From positions 9,940,162-10,004,161 of the forward strand of contig NC_089749.1 of NCBI RefSeq assembly GCF_040412425.1: DNA of 64,000 bases, read 5' to 3'. The stretch comes from Macrobrachium rosenbergii (taxonomy: Eukaryota; Arthropoda; Malacostraca; Decapoda; Palaemonidae). Below are positions 13,586 through 28,400 of the stretch, in pieces. The position numbers were made by a program, and so were the translations under genes. Positions within the stretch are counted from its first letter, which is position 1. Each line of letters begins with the position of its first letter. The notes under the pieces are model-generated. The model was not told the origin of the DNA. It searched no databases and saw nothing but the letters and a program-made list of their open reading frames with translations.

Positions 13586-16072
13586 AAGGAAATCTTAGCG
13601 CATTTCATCATCGTTCTCTTTACATCGCATTGTTCATTTGCATCCTTTGGGTAAGCAAAATCCTCAACAGAAAAGAGAGCATGCACTGGTCAATGAAACT
13701 GGTACATGAGTGTATCAACACTCACCTCCAAAGTCAATTTGTATAAAAGGAAATTCTGTTACGTTGGTGAATTGAATTGAGTACAGAATTTTGGCCAAAG
13801 GCCAAGCACTGGGACCGATGAGGTCATTCAGCGCTGAAACGGAAACTGACAGTAAAAGTTTGAAAGGTGTAACAGGAGGAAATCACAGTTGCACTATGAA
13901 TCAATTGTTAGGAGAGGGTGGAAAGTAAGATGGAAGAAAGAGAATATGAAAGGAGGTACAGTAAAAGAAATGGAAGGGGTTGTAGCTGGGGGCCGAAGGC
14001 GCGCTGCTAAGGACCTTTAGTAATGCCTACAGTGCATCGCATGAGGTGCACTGTCGGCAATACTCCCCTACGGAGTCTGTTACGTTGTAACTTCTAATAA
14101 GGACAAATTTTGATAAATTTTCCCCCGGTGAAGAAACGTTAAGTATTAAACTGAAATTCTCAAAACAATTTTGGATTGAGGAGAATTATGTACTTTTTTT
14201 TAAAACGTCTGCGCAGTTCAGGTAAAAAAAAAAAAAAAAAGTCTTATGAGGTCGAAAATATCAGCTTTACAGCAAGATTTTCATTCTTAAAAGAAACAAG
14301 TCAAAATATTACTTTCCTGATTTGGGGTAATAGTTTATGTTTTTTCCCACTAAATTTCTGATCTAGTATATAACTTTTTAATTCATCTATGAGCGAAGCG
14401 GCCAATTCTAATTTTAATATTCAATTTCAATTAAAAAGAAAACGCTTCAGTCTTAATGTTCCTGAGCAACTTTTTTTTTTCTCTCCATTCTTCGAAAACT
14501 CCCATTTGTGTATAAATGTTTTCTCTCTAAACTTAGTTTCATTTAGGAATATATATTTTTTCTCTTTACTCTTCAATAAAGCCTTTGTTCTAAACTCCAA
14601 TACGTAGGAAGACCTAGAGTTTTTTTCTACATTATTCCATTTGGTTAGAAAGAATTTTTCTCAAAAACCTTACCTTCATCACTAATCTTTGAATTTATAT
14701 AGACAAGGAGTTTATCTATTGTCCTCTATTAAGGTAAATAAATTCTATGTTTATGTATGGATCTAAAAAGAGCACAGGGTACGAAGCTAGGCTATATTTG
14801 AAAAATGCTCTTTACTCTGGCTTGGAAATAAGTTTTCTTTAAGCAATTATCAATAGGTGGAACTTGTTATATAACTTTTTTTTATGGTTACATCTAACAG
14901 GTCTATAAAAAAATTCATCTAATATATTCCACTGCGTTGAAAATACATTTACTATAAACTTCAATGCAGGTAGGGAAGTAAAGTACTTATTTTTTTTTAT
15001 ATATAATGTCTGGGGAAAACATAAAGGTCAATACTGTTTTTGTTACCGTTCCATGTTTTTATTCCTGCTCCACATTACAATCCATATTTTTGGTTCCATT
15101 TCATATAAGGCCCTTCTAAAATATTCCACTATGCGCTGACAAGCAAATCTTTCTTTTTATTTCCAATATGGGTAAGGAAATCAGTAATGGTTATTGTCTG
15201 TGTCCCATTGCTAATTCCGGGGAGAGGAAACGAAAAACAAAACATTAAACTGACATAGTTTTTGTTCCTTTGAAAATTATTCCACTAAGGGGGCTTGAAA
15301 AGTATTCCTAGGCAACTTCAAAGAAGGGTGGGAACTTGATAGCTGTTAATAACTCGTCACAATTGTTTTTAATTGTTCGTGACAATTGTTTTTGTTCCTT
15401 TTATAATGATTCCACTAAGGAGGATTGAAAAGTACTCCCAACAAACTTCACAGAAGGGGTGGGACCTAGAGTACAGTCAATTATTCGTGTAACCATATTG
15501 ATTCCGGGAGAGGAAATAAAAAAAAAATGCAAAAACAAAACCCCCCCAAAAAAGAAGCAAAAAACATTGACCATCGTCTCATTACACAGGGGTGGGCGGA
15601 CTGTGCGAAGGAGGGGCGTCCCTCACCCGGTGGCGGCAGGCGACTTATACCATCATTTTCTTGCTCCGCAAACCGGCCTTTCTCCCCCTGCACACGCAGC
15701 ATTACTTCACATGTAGGCAGTGGTCGGCCCCTTGTCACGATTGCACCTGGCTATTGCTGTTGCATAACGTTGCGTAATAACACCACCACCACCACCATCA
15801 CCACACCTGTCTGGATAAATGTAGTGACTTCTTTTCTCTCACTCTCTGATTGTCTGTCTGTCTGTATAACACCCTTGGGTGGATGGTCTGTCTGGAAGTG
15901 CTGTCCTTTTCTCTCTCTCTCTCTCTGTATAGCACCCCTGTTGGATAATCTATCTATAACTTTAGTCTCTGTCTGTCTCTCTGCATAACACCCCTGGGTG
16001 GATGGTCTGTCTGTAAGTGCTGTCCTTTCTCTATCTCTCTCTCTATCTGGATGGTCTGTCTGTAAGTGCTGT

Positions 16073-16108
<36 letters not shown>

Positions 16109-16280
16109 AGCACCCTTGTTGGATAATCTATCTATAACTTTAGTTTCTCTTTCTCTGTCTCTCTCTCTTTGTACAACTCCCCTGGATGGATAGTCTGTCT
16201 GTAAGTGCTGTCCTTCTCTTTCTCTCTCTCTCTCTCTCTCTCTGTATAGCACCCCTGATGGATAATCTATCTATAACTTT

Positions 16281-16335
<55 letters not shown>

Positions 16336-19300
16336 CCGTTTGTAGCGAAAGAACACCGAAAGCTTCTTCTCCTGACATCCTTGATTCCGGGCTTTTGTTA
16401 ATACAGCATAACCTTGCAGCTTCACAGATTATTTATTTCTTGTGTCTCAGGTATTATGCACTGCTGGCTCCACACCTTAAAGGTGCCGCTGTCTTCACAA
16501 ACACTGTGCCTACCACCATCACCATTGTGCTTGTGCGTGTGTGTGTGTGTGTGTGTGCGTGAGTGTACGTGTGTACATGCGCTTGTAATGTTCCTTTCCT
16601 TCCCCCTCCCCCGAGGTAGGAATTGATCACGCCAAGGCATCGTTCAAGTAGATGTGAATGCCAACGAAAAACTGTACTGGGTAGCAGGTTTTGGAAACTG
16701 TAAGCAAATCTGAGTATTTGTTTACGTTTCAAGAATGCACTGGCAATTGATAGTTACTTGTATATAAATGTAGAGTAAATCTCAGTACAAGAGGAAAAAA
16801 CTTAAATTTTGCAAATTACTTGTATATAAAATAGATTGCATATCAATACAAAAGGAAATAAATTGATTTTGCAAATTACTTGTATATAAAATATAGTTAC
16901 TGTATCAATATAAGAAACTTTGATTTTGCAAATTACTTGTATATAAAATATAGATACTGTATCAATATAAGAAACTTTGATTTTGAAAATTACTTGTTTA
17001 TAAAATACAGATTACGAATTCCTATAAGGGGAAAGAAATTTTGATTTTGCGAATTACTTGTATATAAAATATAATTATATATCAATACAGGAGGAAAAAA
17101 CTGATTTTGGAAATTCACTGTATATAAAATACAGATTACGTATCAATGCAAGAGGAAAGGAACTCTGATTTTGTAAATTACTTGTATATAAAATATAGAT
17201 TACGTATCAGTACAAAAGGAAAGAAACTTTGATTTTGCAAATAACCTATACATAAAATATAGATCATGTATCCCTACAAGAGGAAGAAAACTGATTTTGC
17301 AAATTACTTGTAAATAAAATACAATTACATTATCAATACAAGAGAAAAGAAACTAATTTTGCATAGTACTTGTATATAAAATATAGATTACGTATCAATA
17401 TGTAAGTGGAAAGAAACTTCAATTTTTTGTTGGGATTCACAGAAATGGCTAAAGGCACCACCACCACCAATTCTCTGCACAGAACACTAAGATATAAAGA
17501 GCGATGGATCTTTTGTGGTGTTTCGTCCAAGCTTTGTAACAGTGGCTTCTATAGAGTAGCGCTTTCATTCACTAGATAAATCGATTAACCTAAAAATAAG
17601 ACACTGATCGGTCGCCTTATTCGTGGTATATATTTATTCATGTCCAGTCGCTTCTCTTGTTTTTTATCATTTCCGTTTTCAATGCGGTTTTCATTTTCTA
17701 TAAGGTTGGCTAAGTGTCAGGCGGGACTAAACTATTGTTTCTAAATTGTTATCTAACGTCGATAGCTACTTGTCCAAGGATTCTTGGACTCTCAGTTTTC
17801 TGATTGGGAGGTCTAACCTAATGTAAACCCCTTTTGTTTTTAAACTCAAGCTAAAATTGCCACTAAAAAACATATACTGTAAAATTTTTACAAGTAAAAC
17901 TTTGAATATGATACGAAACTTAAAAAAAAAATTAAAAACTACAAGAGGGCAAAGACAAAAAGAAAAAAAGTTTCAGGTAAATAAGAAAAAATTAAATCAA
18001 ATTTTGCAATTTTGAAAGATTGGTACCGTATTTTGCAACTTTAAGTCTTCAAGATTACTTGACAGAAAAAAATAATTTAAAAAACTAAACGACCCAATGA
18101 AATAACAGCAGCTACAAGACCAACGAGTCAACAAATAAAAAAATAATTTCCAAAAGACCAAAATAACAGAATTCAAACTATATTTCAAAACTTAATTTTC
18201 ACAGTGATGAGAAACTGCAAAAACTAGTAAAAAAAGTTGGAGAGTGTTTGTAAGAAGGGAAAGTTGAGAGTAAATTTGAATAGTACTAAGGTTACGAGGG
18301 CAAAAATCTTAACCAGGAAGATGGAAAAGTAGCCGTTGATATGAAGAGTGGTAGAATGGACACGGTTAATTCAAATAGGCATTTAGAAGTAAGTGTAAGA
18401 GAAAAGTTACAGAATAGTTAGGATGGCAGAAAAGTTACAGAATAAATTCCGGAGGAAGGATAGCAGGGTGTGGACCAAACACTGGAGAGTATTTATGGAA
18501 GCCAAGATTATGTATGAGAGGGTCGTTTAGCCAAATTCTCCTTCATGTTAGTGAAGTGTTAATGCTGAATACAAATGAGAGAAAAAAGTGAAGTTGTTCA
18601 GATGAACTGCTTGCGTACTATGTGAGGTGCAAGAATAACTGAAAGGATGAGGAATGTGGAAACAGGTAAAAGAAATAAAAAGATTAGTGACTGCAAAAGG
18701 ATAGGTCAGTTATTTGAGATGGTTCGCTTATGAGGGCAATGAAAGAAGGTAGGTTAATGAAAAGAATGTATAAATAAGGAGCGTTGGGAGAAAGATGAGG
18801 AAAACCTCAACAGTGTTACATGGATGGAGTGAAAGGTAATGGAAAGGAAGAGCCTTAACATCAAGGATAGGTGGATGCATCATTGCGTATAGGAGTTCGA
18901 CCCCCTGATAAAGGGCTAATGTTGTGGAAGATTTCTTCACATAGGGATCATCCAAGATTCATAAGTTAAAGTATAATTATGGCAAGTATGCCCTTTAAAA
19001 AAACAAAAACACACACTACACATATATCACGTCGATTTTTACCAAACATAGCCTATATGCATTTATAATCGATACAATGACCTTAACTTTTCGATTTCCT
19101 CATACTACTTGGGTACTCTTGTCACTACAAAGCCTTGTGTTGAAATAAAGAAAAAAAAACGAAGAAACCCCGTGTTCATCTACATGCATTCATGTATCAA
19201 GCACAAAAACCTAAAGATGCACACCTCCGATGAAATCAATTTCGAGTCTTCATTAACTTGTGAAATTTTATTTTAACCTGGGATATATATATAACTGATG

Positions 19301-22170
19301 AATGTGCGAACTTACAATAGAATGCAAGTTTCGCATTTTTATTTTACTGAAGCTTCGACTTTTGTTTGATGGTACGCGAAGGGATATATTTACACTGAAA
19401 CACTATTAATCATTTACTGTAACTTTTAGTAATACAGAAACGATATACACTGTCTTTTAATACGGCATATTTTAGCAATGTCTTCCAGTGTTTATGTTGA
19501 ATGAGTATTTATCTTGAATGTATATTTTCCCCTATGTTTTTTATTTAAACATTCAAACATGTCCCACGAAACTCGCCCCCTTTGTATATAACTATTTTGT
19601 GACGACATGACATCAGCACCCTTCCTCCACCCTCATTTGTCTCAACACCTTCCTTGCTCCTCAGGTCTGGCCCAGTCGGAGAACAGCGCCAGGAAACCCG
19701 AAGGCGAAAGACCCGGGGCGTCATACCCAACCTGAGACACCTGCCCGACCTCAACAAGCTCTCTGACGTCATCAGGAACCTGGTGATGGGCAACGTGGTC
19801 TTCGTGAAGCCGATTCTGAAGCCGCGCAAGATCTGCATCTACAGCTGCGCCGATCTCAAAGGTGAGGCTCAATTCACAGGACATCATCAGTCACGATCAT
19901 TTTCTTAACTGTCAAATGATGGGAAGGAAGGAACGTAGAATCGAGGTCAAAGGCCGAGCGCTGGGACCCATTTAGTCATTTAGTGCTGAAAGGGAAACTG
20001 ACAGTAAAGGTTTGAAAGGGGTAACAGGAGAGAAACCTCGCAGTAGCACTATGAAAACAATTGCTAGGAGAGGGTTGAGGAAAGAAAGATGGAATGAAAG
20101 GGGTTGTAGCTAGGGGCCGCCCAAGGGACGGACGCTGCAAAGAACCTTGATTAATGCCTACAGTGCACCGTGTGAGGTGCACTGACGGCACTACTCCCCT
20201 ATGGGGCTGAATTCATAGGACAGCAATGGCAATGATAATTTTCTTGACTGTCAAATGATGGAACTATTTAAATCCCACAAAAATGGGATAATCTACTATT
20301 TTTCAAGTTTTTAAAAGATTTTGGATATTTTTCTTCAGCACAGAAAGCCATAGGAAATATGCGTTCAAGCTACTAACACTTAAGCTAATGTTTAAGCAAC
20401 CTGGCGGTTAAGGTGTTAACAATTACTAAAAAAAAAAACTTAAGGTTATATTATAAACTGGTGTCATTAATCAAACGACTATATTAAAAGCTGAGTTAAG
20501 TTATCATGATTTTGCGAAACTACTGACAATATACTTTATACGCGAATGCATAGTATTGAATGAAAATTTTAAAATAAACTTTGGGGTTGTAATGAAATAA
20601 GCATTATTCACGTCAAGAAGAAAAATATAAAAATACCCGATATGGTAGTATCACGAGCATTATTAAAACTAATATTTTGGGTAAACAACACTAAGGACCA
20701 GTCCCTCCCTCCCACCTTATTTGGAGACATTCTATCTTATTGGAAAAGAACGAAGTTCTCACCAAAGCATCATTTATCTACTATTTTTTTTTTTAATTAA
20801 GATCAGTTTATTATTTATTACTTAAATATTGTTGCTAATTGCTTAGGAATTAACTCTTGAAACTTTCAGTACATTATTTATTGTAAATCAAGCCTTAGGC
20901 AGTTCTTGAACAGTCATCTGTTATTACATATTCCTTGTCATTTGTTTCTGAACTGTCACAATTGCCATCTATGCCCTATCTTTTATTTCCCCTTATTATC
21001 TATTCTTTATTACATATTGGGGAGTATTCCTTGTTCCACATTTCCCCAAATATGTCACCCATTATCATACTCTTCATCACCTCTTTCTTGACCTCGCCAT
21101 TTATTGCCTGAAACTTATTCCACAGCCTATTTTTCCCAATTTCAGGAACCCTCACAAATATCGCTTAAAAATATCTCGTGGAACTGACCACCCTTTTTAA
21201 ACGTGGCTAAAAATACTCATATTATTCATTCCCTGAACCTTGCATCGCTTAATGAATTTATCGAACTTCATCCCCAAAAGTTGCGTTCACCCTATAGCAA
21301 TACATATGTCGGTAACTTGTCGCATACATACCGAAAAGAGGTTGAAAACAAACCAACGACCGTAAGAAGAGAACGAATCATAGGTAAATACTGGATAATC
21401 GTCGAATTGTATTCAACATGTTTGTGATATGTGTGAGACATAATCGTCGACTTGTATTCAATATGTTTGTGATATGTGTGTGTGAGACATAATCGTCGAC
21501 TTGTATTCAACATGTTTGTGATATGTGTATGGGAGACGTAATCGTCGACTTGTATTAAACATGTTTGTGATATGTGTGAAACACATTCGTCGACTTGTAT
21601 TCAACATGTTTGTGATAAGTGTGAGGCATAATCGTCGACTTGTATTCAACATGTTTGTGATATGTGTGAGACACAGTCGTCGACTTGTATTCAACATGTT
21701 TGTGATATGTGTAACAAGTTACCAACATACCAACGCCTGTTTACGACATGTTTTCACCTAGCGTGGACGTACCTAACGTACATAGGCCTATTTCACGAAG
21801 CCCACGACCCGCTAAATCCAATGAAAACCTTTTCCAGACACGATTATGGAGCGTTCCGCTCTCGTGGAACACGTGTACCCCAAGCTGCGTCTCTACTGCA
21901 TGGAGAAAGGGTACGAGCTCAACATCGTGGATCTCCACTGGGGCATACCGGACGAACACCTGAACGACCACTCGTTCAAGGAGCTGTGTCTCGGACAGCT
22001 AACAAGTAAGGAATCAGTGCAAAGTATACACGATCCCCTGAATTTATTATGGTAAGCTTGTGTTACACACACACACACAAAAACACACGTATATATACAT
22101 ATATATGTATACATATGTATATCATATATAATATACATATATGTATGTATATATATTATATGCATAAATG

Positions 22171-22226
<56 letters not shown>

Positions 22227-22363
22227 TATATATATATAATTATATTTACATGCATTTACAAACATTCGGAGATCTTACATCACTTACAGGTAGCTGGTAA
22301 GTAATTAAAGTACACTGATATTTTATTTGTTCGATATTTCCCACATAAACCTACACCCGCATA

Positions 22364-22440
<77 letters not shown>

Positions 22441-25400
22441 ATAATTCGCATACATTCACATTTTACAAATTCACATAATCCCACACAGTATTTATACGGA
22501 ATCAGAATACCACTTGCCATTACAGTGGTCAACTTCTTAAAAGTTTGATATTCGCAAAGTTATGCTCGTTTTTTTTTATTGCTGTCAGCCTACCATGTTG
22601 CATTTAAACCACTCAGTATACATATGTTGCTTTTAACTGACGCACCTCAATCTAATGTGTTTCGTCCACTTGGGAAAATTCAGGCTACATGTGCTATATT
22701 CACACCACGCAGACTACCTCTGCAGCACTCACCATTCTAACTACATAGCTGCATACGCACCACTCAGACTAGTGTAGCATTCGCCATTTTAACCCCATGC
22801 GTTGCATTCGCACCGCACAGGCATACCTGTGGTGAATTTACATCAGTTAAGCCACTTAATTTACAGTTACTCCATTCAGGTTAGGCTACCCAACTTGACT
22901 ACAATCATTTATTTGGTCATGCCTTTGTTGAATTTACTCTTTGTAAGTTTACCTATGTTGCATTCACATCATCCACGTTACCTATGTTGCATTTATACCA
23001 TTTAGGCATAAACTATACCGTATTCACACTATTTAAGCTAGCCACGATTGTGTTTCTCGCCATTTTTTAATTCATTTGGGTTGAATAGGGCAAGTCAATC
23101 TCCACTCTGGCAACGGAAATGGAAACTGCCCTCAGAACTGTGAACTTTCCCAAATCAGTTTATTTCACGAATAGGCCTAGAAGTTGATTACCTGTATTTT
23201 GTAGCCGTTAATCACTGCCAATTTACTCAGTGGTAACTCTTTAACCTATATGACGTTTATATAATTATCACCAAGTCAAGGCTAGCAAGTATAGGCCTAG
23301 GCCTAAGTTGAACCTATATATCTCTATTTACGCTATATATATACACATATAATGAGCTAAAATATACAAAGACTATATGAAACATACACAATATACATCA
23401 AAATACAAACATCCAAAGCGGATAAAAATTAGAAGCAGTCGATCAACGTAAGCAATATCAAGTAACCTAAGCTAGATGGTTACTGGTAAGCTTACCTCGT
23501 TAGATGAACCTAGGAGTCACATTTTCTTCCAGCTGTCGAAAAGCAAGTTCTGAATGATGGGTTGAATATGACGAGCCTCCTGAATGATGGATTGAATATG
23601 AAGGACCTCCTGGTTGATTGAATTTATATTCATTTTAGCATCACAGCCTCCGAGGCTTAATAACATTAAAACTCGAACGGTTAATCCTGAACACTTTACT
23701 TTCCGAAGATGAAAAAATCTATTATACTGTTCAATAATTTCTAAATCCCTCTTGGATAATTTCACACCTGATTTTTTCTTTTGCCGGGAGATGATATATG
23801 TTAATAGTATTAAGTCAGAATAGGCCACAAGATAGGCACACTATATTTTCATGTTCGGGTTTCCTTTAGGTGTTGCTCAAACCACCGACATCTCAGTTTC
23901 ATACATACTTATACTTATGATGTGAGCCAGGCTGAAAAGGCATTATATAAAGTAAAAACATTCTTCTATATGAACAGTTTCACTCTGGTCCACCCTCAAA
24001 GCCGTTTACACTGGCAACAAAAATCAACAAAGCCCTTTTATTCAATACTAGGCTACACCAGCGTACTTTTCATTGGCAAGTTTCCTCATTGGTATCAGTT
24101 CATTCATATCACAGCAGCTGAAGAAATATATTAGAAAAAATACCTGGGTTTCTGCATTCTGACGTTGTGGAAACTTAGCCTACTGACAAGGAGCTATGCT
24201 TGGACCCAACATGTTTTCCTTCGGATGTTTTTTCCCAAATGTTTGCCTGAGGATTCGACGAACGGTAAATGACGAATCAGCAGTGTTTACCAGTAATCAG
24301 TTCATCGTCCTGCCTTTAAATTTAATCCTGCATTAAATTAAAATGGCCGATTTTAGTCACTGGACGAAAGCCGTTGCACACTCTCACTCAGAATTTACGC
24401 GGCAACTATCAACCGTGCTCTCTCTATCACTTAATCCACTGACGCTGACAATCAAAACAAAACTAATCAGTTTTTAATTTCTGTTTAAATTGATCCTTAA
24501 AATTATTTTGTGCAATATAAATAAATATTCTGCTAATAAATAAAATAAAATAATAATCAATTGATAAAATAACTTTTTAAATGTTTTGTTATAATGCAAA
24601 ACGTAAGCAAAGACCGCAGATTTACATTTGACAATTTAGTTGCCGATACCCTGCAGAATAGGCTACTGATAACGGTCTTCAAGTGGCCAACGTGAGCGTC
24701 TTAAATTGTTAGTTGGTTAGCCACTGTAAGTGAAAAATTTATTTGATTCTCGCTTAATTATCCTTCCACTTCATTTCACTAAAAACGGGCTGCACTTTCC
24801 CGCGACACAACATTAACCAACAGATATTTACCGTTCAATTATTACGATAACGGCTGGTGAAAGTGGAGAAAAAATCACTTCTTTGTAATTCTAGACTGGT
24901 TAGCATTATTACACGAAAGTTTGATTAATATCGTTCACATCTACGCCGGTTTTTGGGCGCTGGTAAATGTGATTTAAAGTGAGCTACTAAAGGCCTATTG
25001 GGATTAAAATTGAGTTACTGGCCTAGAAGGCAGAGCCATATTAGGTCTAATGGGAATAAATTGAGTTGCCGGCCTATATATGGTAGCATATTCCTTAGGG
25101 GTTCAGCTAACTACCCTAGGAGGAACTTCGTGGGCATAACTCATTGTAATATAAGTTATCACAATCATCAGTAAGTTATTTTCTACACACATTTCGGTAC
25201 GTATAGCGTAACTATTACTTCAAGGGGTGTTGTTAAGAATTCTAGATTAACTGCAACGGTTAAGATATAATCAAAGTTCTGGTGAAGTTTATTTATGTTT
25301 TTTCTAAGTTTTTTTTCCAACTTTATTTATGTTTTTTCTCGGTCACACTGTGGCTTTTTGTCTGTTGTAAGAATCTCGAGGTCTTATACTTCTAAACCAC

Positions 25401-28400
25401 GCTCTTGTCACTTTATAGACCTATGAAATCACTTATTGTTTATAGACCTACATGATTTTAGATCAATGCCCAGATCATTTGCGAGCCATTCAGGCATTCC
25501 TCCATATCCCCCCACAGCCCACAGGACTACACTATATTAGATAAATGTCCAAATCACCTGTGAGTCACTCTGTCCATTCTCCAACAGCCCAAGCCCGCGA
25601 CTCCCACATCGTCACCGTCGTGTTCCTGAACGAAACCTTCGGCAACGCCCTGCTGCCGAAGGTGATCGAGGGCCCCGACTTCGACCAGGCAATATCCGCC
25701 ATGGAGCTGGATACGGACAGAGAGCTCTTCTGGAAGTGGTACCACTGGGACGAAAACGCCCAGCCGCCCTGTTACAAACTGCAGCCGATCAGCACGCACA
25801 TCCCCAACATCAAGGTAAGAAGTCAGTTGGGTTTGTCGTGGGCGTTACCTTCTCACGCCTGTCACTGTAACGTCAAGTAGTATATCTACTAGTTCTGCTA
25901 CTATTGTTGGTGTTGCCGCTAGCGTTACCACAACGATAGTAGCAGCAGTAGTACCAGTCTTGGTAATTCTCACATCTGTTGCTGTAACTTTAACCAATAT
26001 AACCACTAGATCTACTACTATTGCTGCTACAGTGATAGTAATATCAGTGGTAGTACTAGTCTTGGTAGTAATATTTCCATTCTGGTTTATCATAGCCCTT
26101 CCATCTGTAATTTGTGATGACGCTTTTCCCGTTTTAAAAAATGGGACGCATAAGTTTTTCAGATACCAAACTTTATTAAAAGATAATTGTTCTCGCATGT
26201 AACTATCGATAACTTCTCAACCAGGATAATTTTTTAATCTCCTCTTTGCATACAGAATTAGTATACTGAATTCCCTTGCTTCAATCTGCTGCTCAGATGC
26301 AGAAAATAAGCCTACATTAAACCCGAGTAACCTTTCTTGTTTCTGGAAACCTCCAGGACAGCAACAGCGCCAGCCTTCACCAGGAGGCGGTCCAGGACTG
26401 GAACAACGAAGTGAAGAAGATGATGACACTCATGCGAATGGTTTTCAATCAAGAGCAGAAAGAGAAATACCTGTCGACTGTCATGGAACAGGTGAGAAAT
26501 TTAGTTATGGAGTGTTTGGTAGTGGTGATAGGCCTATTTTTTTTTTTCCAGAATAGTTTACTGGTGGGTTGAAGAGAACCTCAGCTCGTTTTGAGTTCTG
26601 ACGCACCAAAGTGTTATAGTTGTCAAATATAGTAGCAAAAAGTTGCCATATTTCATGGGCAAGGCTTATACCGTTTAGTCTAATATAAGCCAGTGATCAT
26701 TTACTCCTTTTTTTTTTCTTTTATTACCAATTTAAAAGTAAAGCTATGGAAATTATTCATTCTAAACTCAAACACAGGCCACGCCTCTTGGAGGGTAGAG
26801 CTACAATACCACTAGTAAAAGGCTGACTAACATACTTACCATGTTTGTTTGGTAACATCACATTTAAAAAAGTATTGCTTCTCCATTAGTGCAAAAAAAA
26901 AGAAGACATGTTTCTAAATCTTCATCTTTTTCTATCACGGTTTCTTGTCACTGCAGGAGATCAAGCAGAGTGTCTTCATGAACCAGGAGAGTGCCAAGCA
27001 CACCCTCTGGATCTGCAGGAAGTTCACCCACTTCCCTTCTCACAACATCCCCAACCAGGGGAAAGTCTACGTAGCAGTTGAACCCGAGAGCAAGAAGAGA
27101 TTGGACATACTGCAGAGCGAGCTCAAGGTAAACTCGATTACCTCACTTTCCTTTTTTGCCTCAGAATGACATCATTGTACGCTAATTTTAATACAGAATT
27201 GTGTTATCATCATTAATGCATTTTATACTGCTCTCAGGAACGCTTGGATGACATCCGTATGCTCAAATTCCGCGTCAAATGGCACAACTCTGGTATGAAT
27301 CCCGAGGTCCCCGAGCATGCGCAGTTCGTGGAAGATCTCTGCGCACAGATATCTCCTCTGCTCATTTCCATCATCGATGGAATCATCGAGGAAGATGAAA
27401 CGAAGGTTTGTTGATATGAGTCTAAAGTTATTGGTTAATAGAATACGTTGAGCCACAAGACCTTTTGTGGAGAGAAAAACTTCCACATTCAATTATTTCC
27501 TTTCTTTTGATGATTTTTAAGAAGTGCAACTGTAGGATAATAATATCCAGCATTTTAAATAAAATTATGTTCCCTCAGTTTCACAGAATATCACGGCTAT
27601 TTTAAACCCTTTCAGTGACTTTGAAGCTCCAATTTTTAAGGCGTTTCATGAAAGACATGCTATTTAACTAACGTGTTTTTTTTTATTTTTAAGAAAATAC
27701 CATTTTAGTCACACCCCTAATTAGTATAAGTTGCTTTATGTTTCCAAATAAGAAATTGACAGTAATGAAAAAATTTCACATCTGAAGATACTTGACAAAA
27801 ATATGCTTGTCTGTCATTTTATTGCAATCTAAAATATTCCCAGATAAGATGTTGCCAATAACACTTAGTCATCTATGCAGAGGTACTTTCTGAAAATAGA
27901 TTTACCAATAATTTTGTGTCAAGATGTTTATTTCCAAACAAGTGACTGCTAATAATGACAAAATTCGCTGTAATAAGGTACAGCGCCTTATCGAAAACAT
28001 TTTACGTTCATGTCTAAAATTAGATGCCGTAGTACCATTTAACTATAAGAGAAACCCTCAGTAGAGTCACGGTCTTAGCGAGTCTCTTAGGCCTATAGTA
28101 ACTCCCACGATTTTCAGGAGGAACTTAAATCCTACCTGGGCATCGAGAAACGCCTCTTCCACGAGCTGATGCAGCAGTCGCTGATGTGCCAGTTCCGCTA
28201 CAAGAACTTCCAAGGGCGGCAAGAGCTCCTGACGAAGATCAGAAGGTATGGAAAGAGAGGCTTTAGATCTCTAGACCGCCGTGATGTGTCACAGTTCTTT
28301 GAGAGTGTCTGTGGACGTGCTGGAAAATACCAGACCTCACTGTTGATATTAGACGCAATTTAGTTTTTTAGAGGTTTAATGGCTCCCCCTGTGTCTTTTC

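Larger units (their letters stand above)
9381..19675 (+). other. Large intron of the NWD2-like gene
   Basis: About 10.3 kb without a recognised exon. It holds many microsatellites, the array 9838-10332, three copies of the dispersed repeat, the module array 12775-13146, a CT-rich compound array (15845-16331), the array 16745-17425 and a decayed retrotransposon (18240-18960). The rest is AT-rich and unremarkable. Confidence 0.6.
19862..21837 (+). other. Intron with a dispersed-repeat copy and a 47-60-bp tandem array
   Basis: Holds dispersed repeat copy 4, then AT-rich sequence without recognisable content (20210-21390), then the array 21395-21718 near the acceptor. Confidence 0.7.

Noticed and set aside
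13342..13746. ORFs with poly-Ile or poly-Tyr on both strands
   Set aside because: They are translations of (AAT)n and (AT)n tracts.
21292..21761. Repeat-peptide ORFs next to exon 21838
   Set aside because: They translate the minisatellite 21395-21718.
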